Assembly: GCF_934560975.1 (NCBI RefSeq)
Contig: NZ_CAKTFO010000008.1
Location: forward strand, 35,492-99,491
Direction of reading: 5' to 3'
Source of the DNA: an uncultured Sphingomonas sp.
GTDB lineage: Bacteria; Pseudomonadota; Alphaproteobacteria; Sphingomonadales; Sphingomonadaceae
Length of the DNA: 64,000 bases
A program made the position numbers and the translations under genes. Under the pieces are notes generated by a model. That model was not told where the DNA came from and ran no database searches. It saw only the letters and a list, made by a program, of their open reading frames with translations. Of the stretch, positions 32,436-41,182 are shown one piece after another (positions within the stretch are counted from its first letter, which is position 1; every line of letters starts with the position of its first letter).

Positions 32436-33533
32436 ATGGCGGACTGCGCATACAGACCTTGCGACGATGCAGGGCCAAGTGCCTGGCATATCCGGAGATC
32501 AGCCCTGCCTGACGCCTTACCGATCACCGTCTGCGTTCCCGCCCGGAACGAGGAACAGGCATTGCCTGCCTTGCTTGACGCTTTGTCCGATCTTGTCGCC
32601 GATCCCGCCGACATGACGATATGCGTCTATCTGGATGGGTGCGAAGACGATAGCGAGGCCGTGCTGCGGCGTGCGTCGCCCACCCTGCCCTTCCCGCTCG
32701 TGGTGGAAGCCGGACGCCGCCATGACGGCGCCAATGCGGGCGCGGCCCGGCGGTCCGCCATGGCGATAGGGCTGCGGGTCCTGTGCGATCGTCCAGGCCT
32801 GCTGTTCACCACCGACGCCGACAGCCGCCCGCGTGCCGACTGGATCCAGGCGGGGATCGCCGCGCTGGACAAAGCCGATGTGGCGGCCGGCCGGATCGTC
32901 CGCCGTCATGCGGCAGGCGACCCGACCCAGTCCCGGATCGAGCATTATTATGACCGGCTGCACGCCTTGCGCCGGCTGGTCGATCCGGTGCCGTGGGAGG
33001 CGCGGGACACGCATCACTTCACCGGCGGCGCCAATCTGGCCGTTCGCGCCGCCGCCTATCGCGCGCTCGGCGGGTTCAGGCCGTTGCCGTCGGGTGAGGA
33101 TGCCGCGCTGGTGGACGATGCCGCGCGGGCGGGCTTTCGCGTGCGCAAGGATGGCGCGATGCTGGTGGAAACATCTTCTCGCCGCGTCGGGCGCGCGGTA
33201 CATGGCTTGGCAAGCGCCCTGCTCGCGCTCGACATGGGCACGGCACCTTTGGTCTCCCACCCCCATGCGGTGGCGTGGCAGTGGCGGGCGCAGGCTGCCG
33301 CGCGGCAGGCCTTTTCGACGATCCACGACCCGGATGTCCGCATCCGCCTGGGCGATCGGCTGGGGCTGACGGCCGACCATGTGCTGGGCGTGGCGCGGGA
33401 CTGCCCCAATGACGAAGCCTTCGCGATGCGGATCGTGCCGGCCTCGCCGGATCATTGCGGCAGCGTGACCCTGGTGGTGGCGGAGGACGCGCTGGCGATG
33501 CTGGAAGCGGATCTGTGCGAGGTGGCGGCATGA
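32436..33533 (+). CDS. Family 2 glycosyltransferase, first gene of a four-gene coupled operon
   Basis: 365 residues, soluble GT-A fold: ITVCVPARNEEQALPALL (~30), LDGCEDDS, TTDADSRPRADW with the DxD motif, HHFTGGANLAVRAAAY and EDAALVDDAARAGFRV (acceptor and base region). There are no membrane helices, unlike processive NodC/HasA-type enzymes. It transfers an activated sugar to an unknown acceptor. Its stop overlaps the next start as ATGA, and the same type of overlap links all four genes. The start at 32436 gives ~29 residues before the core, so a later start is possible. Confidence 0.85.
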   Translation: MADCAYRPCDDAGPSAWHIRRSALPDALPITVCVPARNEEQALPALLDALSDLVADPADMTICVYLDGCEDDSEAVLRRASPTLPFPLVVEAGRRHDGANAGAARRSAMAIGLRVLCDRPGLLFTTDADSRPRADWIQAGIAALDKADVAAGRIVRRHAAGDPTQSRIEHYYDRLHALRRLVDPVPWEARDTHHFTGGANLAVRAAAYRALGGFRPLPSGEDAALVDDAARAGFRVRKDGAMLVETSSRRVGRAVHGLASALLALDMGTAPLVSHPHAVAWQWRAQAAARQAFSTIHDPDVRIRLGDRLGLTADHVLGVARDCPNDEAFAMRIVPASPDHCGSVTLVVAEDALAMLEADLCEVAA

Positions 33534-34516
33534 CCATGGCTGCTGCCCTGCGCGACGCCATCGCGGCCACCGGATGGGATCGCGACCTGCCGCGTGACCC
33601 GCGCGAAGCGGCGGAAAACCTGGCGATCCTGACCCCGCTGTATGAGACCGGCCGGCGCGATCTGCCGCTCGGCCGCCTGCTGGAAGGGCATGTGGACGCC
33701 GTGCAGATCGTGCAGCGTTACGGCACGGCCGCGCAGATCGCGCGGCTGCAACAAGCGGTATGCGGTGGCGCGATGCTGGGCGTATGGAATGCCGCGCTAC
33801 CCGGCGAGCCGCTGCTGATCGGACCGGACGGTCTGCGCGGCGGCAAGAGCTATGCGTCGGGCGCGGGCGTGCTGTCCCATGCGCTGGTGACGGCGGAGGG
33901 TGATGGCGGCAGTCAATTGCTGCTGCTCGACCTTGCGGACACCCCGCCCGCGATCGATCGCGACTGGTGGCGGACGACCGGCATGCAGCGATCGGAGACG
34001 CATCAGGTGCGCTGGTCCGATGCCCGGATCCATGATGCCGCCAGGATCGGCGAACCGAACGTTTACGCGCGCGAGCCGTTCTTCAGCGGTGGTGCGTTGC
34101 GCTTCGTCGCAGTGCACGCCGGGGGTGTCGCCGGACTGTGCGACCGCACGCGCGACCATCTGGTCGCCACCGGTCGCGCCGACGATCCGTTCCAGCAGGC
34201 GCGTCTGGCCCAATTGTTCGGGCTGGCCGATGCCGCCGCGGCGGTGGTTCGCCATACGGCCGTCGCGTGGTTCGCAACGGATGGCGAGGAGCGGCTGGCG
34301 AGGGTCGCGGCGGCGCGCCTGACCGTGGCCGACGCGGCCGAGCGCGCCCTGGCCGTCGCGCAACAGGCGGTGGGGCTGGCCGGCCACTTCCTGGACCATC
34401 CGCTCTCGGCCATGCTTGCCGACCTGGCCGTATATCTGCGGCAGCCGGCACCCGATGCCCAGCGGCTGCGGGTCGGCCGCGCGGTCAAGGACGGCGCGCT
34501 GGCCCCGTCGCTGTGA
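33530..34516 (+). CDS. Acyl-CoA dehydrogenase-like flavoprotein
   Basis: 328 residues, shorter than the usual ~380. Middle and C-terminal acyl-CoA dehydrogenase features are recognisable: MLGVWNAALPGEPLLIG, GGKSYASGAGVLSHALVTA (flavin-binding beta domain) and helical C-terminal ALAVAQQAVGLAGHFLDHPL. The N-terminal helical domain is reduced. Stand-alone members of this superfamily inside small biosynthetic operons often oxidise or hydroxylate carrier-bound or amino substrates rather than fatty acyl-CoA. Overlaps its neighbours by 4 bases on both sides. Confidence 0.75.
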   Translation: MTMAAALRDAIAATGWDRDLPRDPREAAENLAILTPLYETGRRDLPLGRLLEGHVDAVQIVQRYGTAAQIARLQQAVCGGAMLGVWNAALPGEPLLIGPDGLRGGKSYASGAGVLSHALVTAEGDGGSQLLLLDLADTPPAIDRDWWRTTGMQRSETHQVRWSDARIHDAARIGEPNVYAREPFFSGGALRFVAVHAGGVAGLCDRTRDHLVATGRADDPFQQARLAQLFGLADAAAAVVRHTAVAWFATDGEERLARVAAARLTVADAAERALAVAQQAVGLAGHFLDHPLSAMLADLAVYLRQPAPDAQRLRVGRAVKDGALAPSL

Positions 34517-35166
34517 GGCTGCGGATCGGGAAGGTACGGCAGGCGTTGATCGTGGCGCCCCATCCGGATGACGAGATCATCGGCGCGGCGGCGCTGATCC
34601 GTGCGCTGAAACGGCAGGGCACGCGCGTGGCGGTGGTGGTGGTCAGCGACGGGGCCGCGTCGCACCCGGCCAGCCTGCGCTGGCCTGCCAGGCGGCTGGT
34701 GGCGGCGCGGCGGAGGGAAAGCCTGCGCGCCTTGCGCCGCCTGGCGATCATGGCGGACGCGGTCACCTTTCTCGGCCTGCCCGACGGCGCCCTGCCGCAA
34801 CAGGCCGTGCGATGCCGGCACACCCTGCGGCGGGCGGTGGCGATGCGGCGTCGGCTGGACCTGATCGTCGGACCGGCCGATAGCGACGCACACCCGGATC
34901 ACCGCGCGGTAGCGGCGGCCTTGCACGGCGTGTCCGGCAAAGCGAGGCGACTGCACTATCAGGTCTGGCCGCCGCGATCCGCCGCAAGCGCGCGGGGCCG
35001 GACGGTGGCGATGCGCGGCGGCCATGCGACCAAACGATCGCTGATCCGGCTGCACCGCACGCAGATGGGTGTGATCCGTGACGATCCCACCGGCTTCTCC
35101 ATTGCCCGCCACGAGCTGGCCGCGTTCGCGCATCCCATCGAAACCTATGTGGAGGTGCCACGGTGA
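34513..35166 (+). CDS. PIG-L family N-deacetylase (LmbE-like)
   Basis: 217 residues from a GTG at 34513 that overlaps the previous stop (GTGA). Zinc-site motif APHPDDEIIG at ~17-26 and SDAHPDHRAV near 120, both characteristic of PIG-L/MshB/LmbE enzymes, which remove acetyl from N-acetylglucosaminyl compounds. The only deacetylase of this type seen in the window. It would expose an amine on the sugar added by the upstream glycosyltransferase, leaving a site for the downstream methyltransferase. Confidence 0.9.
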   Translation: MRLRIGKVRQALIVAPHPDDEIIGAAALIRALKRQGTRVAVVVVSDGAASHPASLRWPARRLVAARRRESLRALRRLAIMADAVTFLGLPDGALPQQAVRCRHTLRRAVAMRRRLDLIVGPADSDAHPDHRAVAAALHGVSGKARRLHYQVWPPRSAASARGRTVAMRGGHATKRSLIRLHRTQMGVIRDDPTGFSIARHELAAFAHPIETYVEVPR

Positions 35167-35747
35167 AGGCGATCGCCCTCAGCGGCTTTGCCAACAAGTT
35201 CGCCGGCAGCGACGATCCTTGGGCGACGTTCACCAGCCGCGACGAAGCGGTGAAGCGCGCGGCGATCCTGCACGCTTTGGGCCCCGGTCCAATCGGGCGA
35301 GTCCTGGAGCTCGCCAGCGGCAACGGCTCCAACAGCCAGGCGATCGCCCGCCGCGCGCTACGCCTTGATGCCACAGAGGGCACGGCCGAGGGGACGCGCC
35401 TGACCGCGCGCGCGGTCCGGGATTGCCCACGCGCACGGGCGATCCGGCTGGCAGTGCCGTCGCGGCTGCCGCGGTCGCGCTACGATGCCGTGGTGGTGGC
35501 GGAGTTGCTCTATTACCTTTCCGCCGACGACATGGCGCGGGTGGCGTCCGACGTGGCCGGGGTGCTGCGCCCCGGCGGCCGGCTGGTGCTGGCGCACCAC
35601 CGGATCGACTTCTACGATTTTGCACAGCATGCGCGCGGCATACAGGACCGCTTCCTGCGCCTGACCGGTTGCCGGTGGCGGGTGAGGCAGGTGCGCGCGT
35701 GCAGCCGGTGGAGCGTGATCGCGGCGCGGAAACTGTCGGGCGACTAG
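35163..35747 (+). CDS. SAM-dependent methyltransferase, NodS-like
   Basis: 194 residues from a GTG at 35163 (GTGA overlap). Class I fold: motif I VLELASGNGSNSQAIA, acidic end of beta2 LDATEGT, and VVVAELLYYLSADDMARV followed by VLRPGGRLVLAHH. The AELLYYL segment is typical of NodS-type N-methyltransferases that act on a free amino group of a sugar. Last gene of the GT2/ACAD/PIG-L/MTase operon. Confidence 0.88.
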   Translation: MKAIALSGFANKFAGSDDPWATFTSRDEAVKRAAILHALGPGPIGRVLELASGNGSNSQAIARRALRLDATEGTAEGTRLTARAVRDCPRARAIRLAVPSRLPRSRYDAVVVAELLYYLSADDMARVASDVAGVLRPGGRLVLAHHRIDFYDFAQHARGIQDRFLRLTGCRWRVRQVRACSRWSVIAARKLSGD

Positions 35748-35856
35748 CCGGCGGCCGCACACGTGCGGCGACGGTCCTGGTAGTGCGTCCGCGATGCGGA
35801 TGCCGGCGAACCGCGTGGCGTCTTCGCCACGTCACACGAATGTGCCATGCGACATC

Positions 35857-36948
35857 ATGGACGCGACGCGATCTTTGCCGGGTCGGCGCTTCGGCCGGCC
35901 GGGCCTGGGCTGGTTGGGGGGCGCCGGGCTGTTGCTGGCGGCCTGGCCCGCCATCGGCCAGGCGGGCGCGGACCACCATGCGATCGACTGGCTGGAACTG
36001 GCGATGGGCATGGTGGGAGGCCTGGCGCTGTTCCTGTACGGCGTCGACCTGCTCGCAACCGCGCTGAAACAGGCGCAGGGCGGGCGCTTCCAGAAGCTCC
36101 TCGCGCACTCTTCCGCCAACCGTATCGCCGCGCTCGGCAGCGGCACCGTGGCGACGATCCTGCTCGACTCCTCCTCTGTGGTGATCATCCTCCTGATCAC
36201 GGTCGTGGATGCCGGGTTGGTGCCGTTCGCCAAGGCGCTGCCGGTGATCCTCGGCGCCAATATCGGCACCACCTTTTCCAGCCAGCTGTTCGCCTGGAAC
36301 GTGGACACCTTTGCTCCGGTGGCGATTGCAGGCGGCCTGCTGTGGAAGGCGCTTGCCCGTTCCGACCGCGCCCGGCGCTGGGCCACCATCCTGCTCGGCC
36401 TCGGTCTGGTGCTGTTCGGCCTCAACATCATCGGCACCGCCGCCGAACCGCTGCAGCAACAGCCGGCGGTGATCGACTGGCTGAAGCAGCTGGAATCCCC
36501 GCTGCTCGGCGTGGCGGCCGGCGCGTTGGCGACGATCGCCATCCAGTCCTCCTCGGCGATGATGGGCATCGTGATCACGCTTGCGGGCGGCGGGCTGATC
36601 ACGCTGCCGGCCGGGATCGCCATCATGCTGGGCGCGGAAATCGGCACCTGCGCCGACACGCTGGTGGCGACGGCCGGGCGATCGCGCGCGGCGGTGAAGG
36701 CCGGCATCTTCCACCTCCTGTTCAACATCGCGTCGGTGGCGATCGGCATCCTCCTGATCGGATGGCTGGCCGCATTCGGCGCAGCGACAGCGGGCGATGT
36801 CGGCCAACGCATCGCCAACGCCCATGTCCTGTTCAACGTCGCCGGCGCGCTCGCTCTGCTGCCCTTCACAGGCGCGGTGGTGGGATTGCTCGACCGCCTT
36901 GTTCCCGAGCGGGAGGATGCGCAGAGCCCGGTCGCGGCGACGACCTGA
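35857..36948 (+). CDS. Na/Pi-cotransporter II family membrane protein
   Basis: 363 residues from the ATG at 35857 (the frame opens at 35794 with residues that do not look coding). About eight membrane helices in two inverted repeats, each with the Na/Pi II signature: GTVATILLDSSSVVIILLITV plus ILGANIGTTFSS, and GALATIAIQSSSAMMGIVITL plus MLGAEIGTCADT. No PhoU-like C-terminal domain, so it is the short form. Imports phosphate with sodium or a related anion. No phosphate regulon genes are nearby. Confidence 0.9.
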   Translation: MDATRSLPGRRFGRPGLGWLGGAGLLLAAWPAIGQAGADHHAIDWLELAMGMVGGLALFLYGVDLLATALKQAQGGRFQKLLAHSSANRIAALGSGTVATILLDSSSVVIILLITVVDAGLVPFAKALPVILGANIGTTFSSQLFAWNVDTFAPVAIAGGLLWKALARSDRARRWATILLGLGLVLFGLNIIGTAAEPLQQQPAVIDWLKQLESPLLGVAAGALATIAIQSSSAMMGIVITLAGGGLITLPAGIAIMLGAEIGTCADTLVATAGRSRAAVKAGIFHLLFNIASVAIGILLIGWLAAFGAATAGDVGQRIANAHVLFNVAGALALLPFTGAVVGLLDRLVPEREDAQSPVAATT

Positions 36949-37119
36949 TCGCACTCCCCTACCGGTGCCGATCGCCGGTCTGGTTACAGGCGCGGCACCC
37001 AACGAAGTGGTGCGGCGAACTCCCCAGCCTGCTCTCCCGCGCGCCTTGCCCGATGGACCGCCAGCAAAAGTCGTTGCGGTCGCTTGCTGCAAAAAGCGCC
37101 CGCCGTGCATTGTCGGTTC

Positions 37120-38508
37120 ATGGCCGACACACCCTCAATCGTTTGGTTTCGACAGGATCTTCGCTTGGCCGACCAGGCGGCGTTCGCGGCTGCGGCGGCG
37201 GACGGGCCCGTGGTTGCCCTCTACGTGCTGGACGATGACGCGCCGGGCGATTGGCGGATCGGTGGCGCGCAGCGTTGGTGGCTGCACCATTCGCTGCAGA
37301 GCCTGGGCACGAGCCTGGCGGCGCTTGGCGTGCCTTTGGTGCTCCGCCGCGGCAATGCCGTCGAGCAGGTCGCCAGGGTTGCCGCGGAGGTTGGGGCCGC
37401 ACGGGTCCACTGCCTCTCGCATTACGAGCCCTGGTGGCGCGATGCGGAGGCTGCGCTGGCCAGGCAGCTGGATCTGGTTTGCCACCCCGGCTACCTGCTG
37501 ATCGATCCCGACGCGGTCCGCACAGGGGCCGGCACGCAATTTCGGGTGTTTGCACCATTTTGGAAGGCGTTGAGCGCCAAGATGCCACCCGACAGGCCCC
37601 GGGCGGTGCCTGGCAAGGTCGTCGGCGCGCCGCACCCGCCGGAGGGCGACGGGCTGGACAGTTGGACGCTGCTGCCGGACAAACCCGATTGGGCTGGCGG
37701 CTTCAAGGATTGGCAACCCGGCGAGGATGGTGCCGCCGCCGCTCTGCACGCCTTTTCGGACATGGTCGTGACCTACAAGCACGATCGCAATCTGCCCTCG
37801 ACGAACGGCAGTTCACGACTGTCGCCGCACCTCCATATGGGCGAGATCTCTCCGGCAGCGGTGTGGCACGCGGTTGCGGACGGGGATGGCGCGGAACCGT
37901 TCCTGCGCGAACTCGCCTGGCGCGACTTCACCTCCAATCTCATCATCCAGTTGCCCGCTTATGCCGACACGTCCGGCCTGCTCAAGATGGAGGCCCTGCC
38001 GTGGCGCACAGGGCCGGCGGCCGATGCGGACTTCCGGGCATGGACCAGGGGGCAGACGGGATACCCGATCGTGGACGCGGGCATGCGGCAGCTGTGGCAT
38101 ACGGGCTGGATGCACAATCGGGTGCGAATGCTGACGGCCAGTTTCCTTATCAAGCATCTGCTGCTCGACTGGCGACGCGGCGAGGCATGGTTTTGGGACT
38201 GTCTGGTCGATGCCGATTACGGCAACAACAGCACCAATTGGCAGTGGGTAGCAGGCACTGGGATCGATGCCGCCCCCTTTTTCCGCATCATGGCGCCCTT
38301 GTCGCAATCGGAGAAGTTCGAGGCCGCCGAGTATATCCGCCGCTGGGTTCCCGAACTGCGGGACCTCGACGACGACGTCATCCACGATCCCCATCAGGCT
38401 GATGCCGCACCGGCAGGTTACCCCGCGCCGATCATCGGCCACCGCGAAGCACGGGAACGCGCACTCGCCGCAATGCGGACGGTGAGCGCGCTTCCATCCC
38501 CAAGCTGA
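37120..38508 (+). CDS. phrB: Deoxyribodipyrimidine photo-lyase (class I)
   Basis: 462 residues from the ATG at 37120. N-terminal antenna domain (SIVWFRQDLRLADQAAF) and FAD domain with TGYPIVDAGMRQLWHTGWMHNRVRM and NNSTNWQWVAGTGIDAAPFFRI. It uses blue light to split UV-induced cyclobutane pyrimidine dimers. No cryptochrome-type C-terminal extension. Stands alone; a LOV light sensor is encoded 14 kb away. Confidence 0.95.
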   Translation: MADTPSIVWFRQDLRLADQAAFAAAAADGPVVALYVLDDDAPGDWRIGGAQRWWLHHSLQSLGTSLAALGVPLVLRRGNAVEQVARVAAEVGAARVHCLSHYEPWWRDAEAALARQLDLVCHPGYLLIDPDAVRTGAGTQFRVFAPFWKALSAKMPPDRPRAVPGKVVGAPHPPEGDGLDSWTLLPDKPDWAGGFKDWQPGEDGAAAALHAFSDMVVTYKHDRNLPSTNGSSRLSPHLHMGEISPAAVWHAVADGDGAEPFLRELAWRDFTSNLIIQLPAYADTSGLLKMEALPWRTGPAADADFRAWTRGQTGYPIVDAGMRQLWHTGWMHNRVRMLTASFLIKHLLLDWRRGEAWFWDCLVDADYGNNSTNWQWVAGTGIDAAPFFRIMAPLSQSEKFEAAEYIRRWVPELRDLDDDVIHDPHQADAAPAGYPAPIIGHREARERALAAMRTVSALPSPS

Positions 38509-38728
38509 CACGTCTCCAGCGCACGGCCTTGCGGCGGATGTCGCCCGCCGCAGGCCTCAAAGACGACATGATCGCCCAAGCTGACCGCCCGCACCTTGCC
38601 GAGGCGCGAGCGAAAAGATGGTCGCACCAGAAACCTGGAACCTTCTGGCCCATCAGGAACCTTGAAGGTAAGAACGCGGCAAGGATGGCAGGCCATGAAC
38701 CCCGGCGGTGGCGAGGGGTTCTAGGCGC

Positions 38729-39826
38729 ATGATCGGTCTGCTACACCACCTGTCCGACCCGCGACGTGCCGCCAGTGCGGGGTTCACGCAGTTTCTTGAA
38801 CAATGCGGCGCGGACGGGCCGATCGTGGTGTTCTCGCACTTCGATGCCGACGGTCTGGCTGCCGCCGCGATCCTCATCCGCGCGCTCCATGCGGGCGGCC
38901 GTGAAGCGGTGCCGCTGGTCATCGGCAAGGGCGAGACGCCATGGGACGGGACGGTCGGCGCGCGCATCGCCGCGTTGAACCCGGCGGGCCTGATCGCGGC
39001 CGACCTCGGCACCCGTGCCGAGCCGATCGTCGCCGGATTGCCGACGCTGATCGTGGACCATCACTGCCCCACCGGCATCCCGGCAGGCGCAATCACGTTG
39101 AGCGGCAACGGCCTGGAACCGGAGCCGACCAGCGCGCTGATCGCCTGGTGGGCGGCCGCCGCCGTTGGCGACGTGTCCCACCTGCAATGGCTCGCCGCGC
39201 TTGGCCTGATCGGCGACATGGCCGACGAAGCCGCTTTTCCAGAACTTGCGGAGGCGCAGGCGCGTTGGGGCAAGACGGCGTTGCGCGACGCCACATCGCT
39301 CGTCAACGCGCCGCGCCGCACGGCGGCGGCCGATCCCTCACCCGCTTTGCGCCTGCTGCTGGCGGCGGATGGTCCCAAGGCCATCACCAAGGGCGACGAC
39401 GCCGACGCCCATGCGCTGGCGGACGCCAAGGCGGAGGTGCGCCAGGCGGTGGAGGCTGCCAAGCGCGTTGCGCCACGCGTGGCGGGCGACGTCGCCGTGA
39501 TCCTGTTCCACTCGCCGTGCCAGATCCATCCGCTGATCGCCCAGCGATGGCGCGGCAGGCTGAAGGACAAGGTCGTGATCGCCGCCAACAGCGGCTACCG
39601 CCCCGGCTGGGTCCATTTCGCGGCCCGTTCGGCAACCGGCCGCGACCTGATCGCCTTTCTGGCGGAACACCGCCCGGACGGCGCGGATTCACGCTACGGC
39701 AACGGGCATGGTCAGGCGACGGGTGGCGCGCTGCCGGTCGATCTGTGGAACCGGTTCATCGCGGACCTTGGGTTGCCGGACCAGCGGATCATCAACCCAA
39801 ACGAGCAAGGCGACGCCCAAGGCTGA
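38729..39826 (+). CDS. DHH-family phosphoesterase (RecJ-like)
   Basis: 365 residues from ATG 38729. The metal-binding motifs of the DHH superfamily are present: FSHFDADGLAAA (motif I), AADLGT (II), VDHHCPTG (III, the DHH itself) and LIGDMADEA (IV). The C-terminal region has GNGHGQATGGA, a DHHA1-like substrate pocket. Shorter than RecJ (over 550 residues), so more likely an oligonucleotide or small-phosphoester hydrolase than the recombination nuclease. A few in-frame codons upstream look non-coding. Confidence 0.88.
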   Translation: MIGLLHHLSDPRRAASAGFTQFLEQCGADGPIVVFSHFDADGLAAAAILIRALHAGGREAVPLVIGKGETPWDGTVGARIAALNPAGLIAADLGTRAEPIVAGLPTLIVDHHCPTGIPAGAITLSGNGLEPEPTSALIAWWAAAAVGDVSHLQWLAALGLIGDMADEAAFPELAEAQARWGKTALRDATSLVNAPRRTAAADPSPALRLLLAADGPKAITKGDDADAHALADAKAEVRQAVEAAKRVAPRVAGDVAVILFHSPCQIHPLIAQRWRGRLKDKVVIAANSGYRPGWVHFAARSATGRDLIAFLAEHRPDGADSRYGNGHGQATGGALPVDLWNRFIADLGLPDQRIINPNEQGDAQG

Positions 39827-39884
39827 CGCACGAGAGCTAGCCCCCGAGCTTCAGCGCAACGCGGACCGGCCCGACATGGGCGCT

Positions 39885-40787
39885 CTACAATCCCAGGGGA
39901 CGAAGCTCACGGATCAGGTCGATCAGCAGGCGCAATCCGGCCGGAACCTGACGCCGACTGGAATAATAGATGTGGTAACCGGGACCGATAGCTGCCCACT
40001 TCTCCAGTACCAGGCGCAGTTCGCCACGTTCGACATAGCGGGCAAAGGTCGTCTCCAGACCGTACATCAGCCCCACTCCCTCGCGCGCCATCGCCAGCAT
40101 CGCGCGCCCTTCGTCGACGACGACCTTGCTCGGCACGGCGATGGCGATCTCGCCCTCCGGCCCGTCAAATTCCCAGCGGTAGATGCGGCCGTCGCCAAGC
40201 CGCACGCCCAGACAATGGTGGTGTTGCAGGTCCTCCGGCCGCTCGGGCGTGCCGAACTGTTCGAGATAGCCTGGCGCCGCCGCCACCACCCAGCGCAGGT
40301 CCGCCGAAAGCCGCTGCGCAATCATGTCCTCGGGAACGGTGCCGCCGTGGCGGATGCCGGCGTCATAGCCATTGCCGATCACGTCGATCATACGGTCATG
40401 CGCCGCAATGTCGATCTCGATATCGGGATAGCGTTCGGCAAAGGTCGGCAGCACCGGGGCGAGCAGCAGCGATGCCGCTTCGGCAACGACGTTGAGACGG
40501 ACACGCCCGGTCGGCGCATCACGGTAGCGGTTGAGCCTCTCCACGGCCTGGTCGATCGCGCCGAACGGATCGGATATCGCATCGCGCAGTTCCTCGCCGG
40601 CGGCGGTCAGGGTGACGCTGCGGTTGGTGCGATTGATCAGCCGGACACCCCGCCTGGCCTCCAGCCCTTTCAGCGCGTGGCTGAGTGCGGAGGCGCTGAC
40701 GCCCAGTTCCAGCCCGGCCAGCTGGAAGCTGCGATGACGGGCGATGGACAGGAAGTAGGTAAGATCAGCAAGGTCGGAGCGGCTGGT
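39885..40787 (-). CDS. LysR-type regulator with no canonical start codon
   Basis: A complete LysR protein can be read: winged-helix SDLADLTYFLSIARHRSF, LGVSASALSHALKGLEARRGVRLINRTNRSVTLT, then the periplasmic-binding-like effector domain to LIRELRPLGL, about 300 residues as expected. Yet in this frame no ATG, GTG or TTG occurs between the stop at 40851-40853 and the GTG at 40544, which lies beyond the DNA-binding domain. The family usually starts one or two residues before SRSDL; here those codons are CCA and ACC. Either the start was lost by mutation (pseudogene), a rare start codon is used, or the sequence has an error. The adjacent cupin gene is also broken. Confidence 0.8.
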   Translation of the reverse strand, partial: TSRSDLADLTYFLSIARHRSFQLAGLELGVSASALSHALKGLEARRGVRLINRTNRSVTLTAAGEELRDAISDPFGAIDQAVERLNRYRDAPTGRVRLNVVAEAASLLLAPVLPTFAERYPDIEIDIAAHDRMIDVIGNGYDAGIRHGGTVPEDMIAQRLSADLRWVVAAAPGYLEQFGTPERPEDLQHHHCLGVRLGDGRIYRWEFDGPEGEIAIAVPSKVVVDEGRAMLAMAREGVGLMYGLETTFARYVERGELRLVLEKWAAIGPGYHIYYSSRRQVPAGLRLLIDLIRELRPLGL

Positions 40788-40861
40788 TGGCCTGGGAGGT
40801 AGTCCTGCGCTACGCAGCGCCCGGCCGCAACCCGGGCGATCCCAGTGCCCCTAACCGTCGC

Positions 40862-41085
40862 TCAATCCCTCAGTGCATGAACGGCAGGGCCGATCGGCGT
40901 CTGGCCAAGCGGATGGGTGTGCCAGGCGGTGCGGGCACCCGGCTCGAAATGGACGCGCGCGCCCGACGCCCGCGACGGCTCGTCACGCTGGAACAGCATG
41001 GTGACGGTGGCCTTTCCGGTGAAGTTGGCGACAGGCCATCGTTGGGCTTCTGATCGGCTTGGCGCGTGATGTCGGTCGTGAACGC
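40862..41085 (-). pseudogene. Cupin-family protein remnant (frameshifted and truncated)
   Basis: On the minus strand one frame gives FTTDITRQADQKPN and then, after a shift near 41040, another gives PVANFTGKATVTMLFQ and a first cupin motif GARTAWHTHPLGQT. The match breaks off after that motif, where the normal ~140-residue protein would carry a second motif, and a stop follows at 40862. AGGAGGAA sits at the expected place (41086-41093), but the codon after it is not a start. So this is a decayed small manganese-type cupin gene, of a kind often linked to LysR, SDR and AKR genes. Confidence 0.8.
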
Positions 41086-41125
41086 TTCCTCCTGCCTCCT
41101 GGCCTAGACGGGAACGGCGACGCGC

Positions 41126-41152
41126 ACGGGGTCGCGGCCAGCGCGACCCCGT
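41126..41152. terminator. Hairpin after the paoABC operon
   Basis: ACGGGGTCGCG and its perfect complement (11 bp) around GCCAG, 30 bases beyond the stop of the molybdopterin subunit gene on the minus strand. No T-run. Confidence 0.5.
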
Positions 41153-41182
41153 ACCCGACGTCGAAGGCGCCGGCGGAACGCG

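Noticed and set aside
35230..37110. 626-codon minus-strand frame opposite the methyltransferase and Na/Pi transporter
   Set aside because: Crosses two well-supported plus-strand genes; Arg/Pro/Gly-rich and no motif.
38418..38696. 92-codon minus-strand frame between photolyase and DHH genes
   Set aside because: A stretch (KVRAVSLGDHVVFEACGG) looks protein-like, but it overlaps the photolyase 3' end, lacks a ribosome site and matches nothing I recognise.
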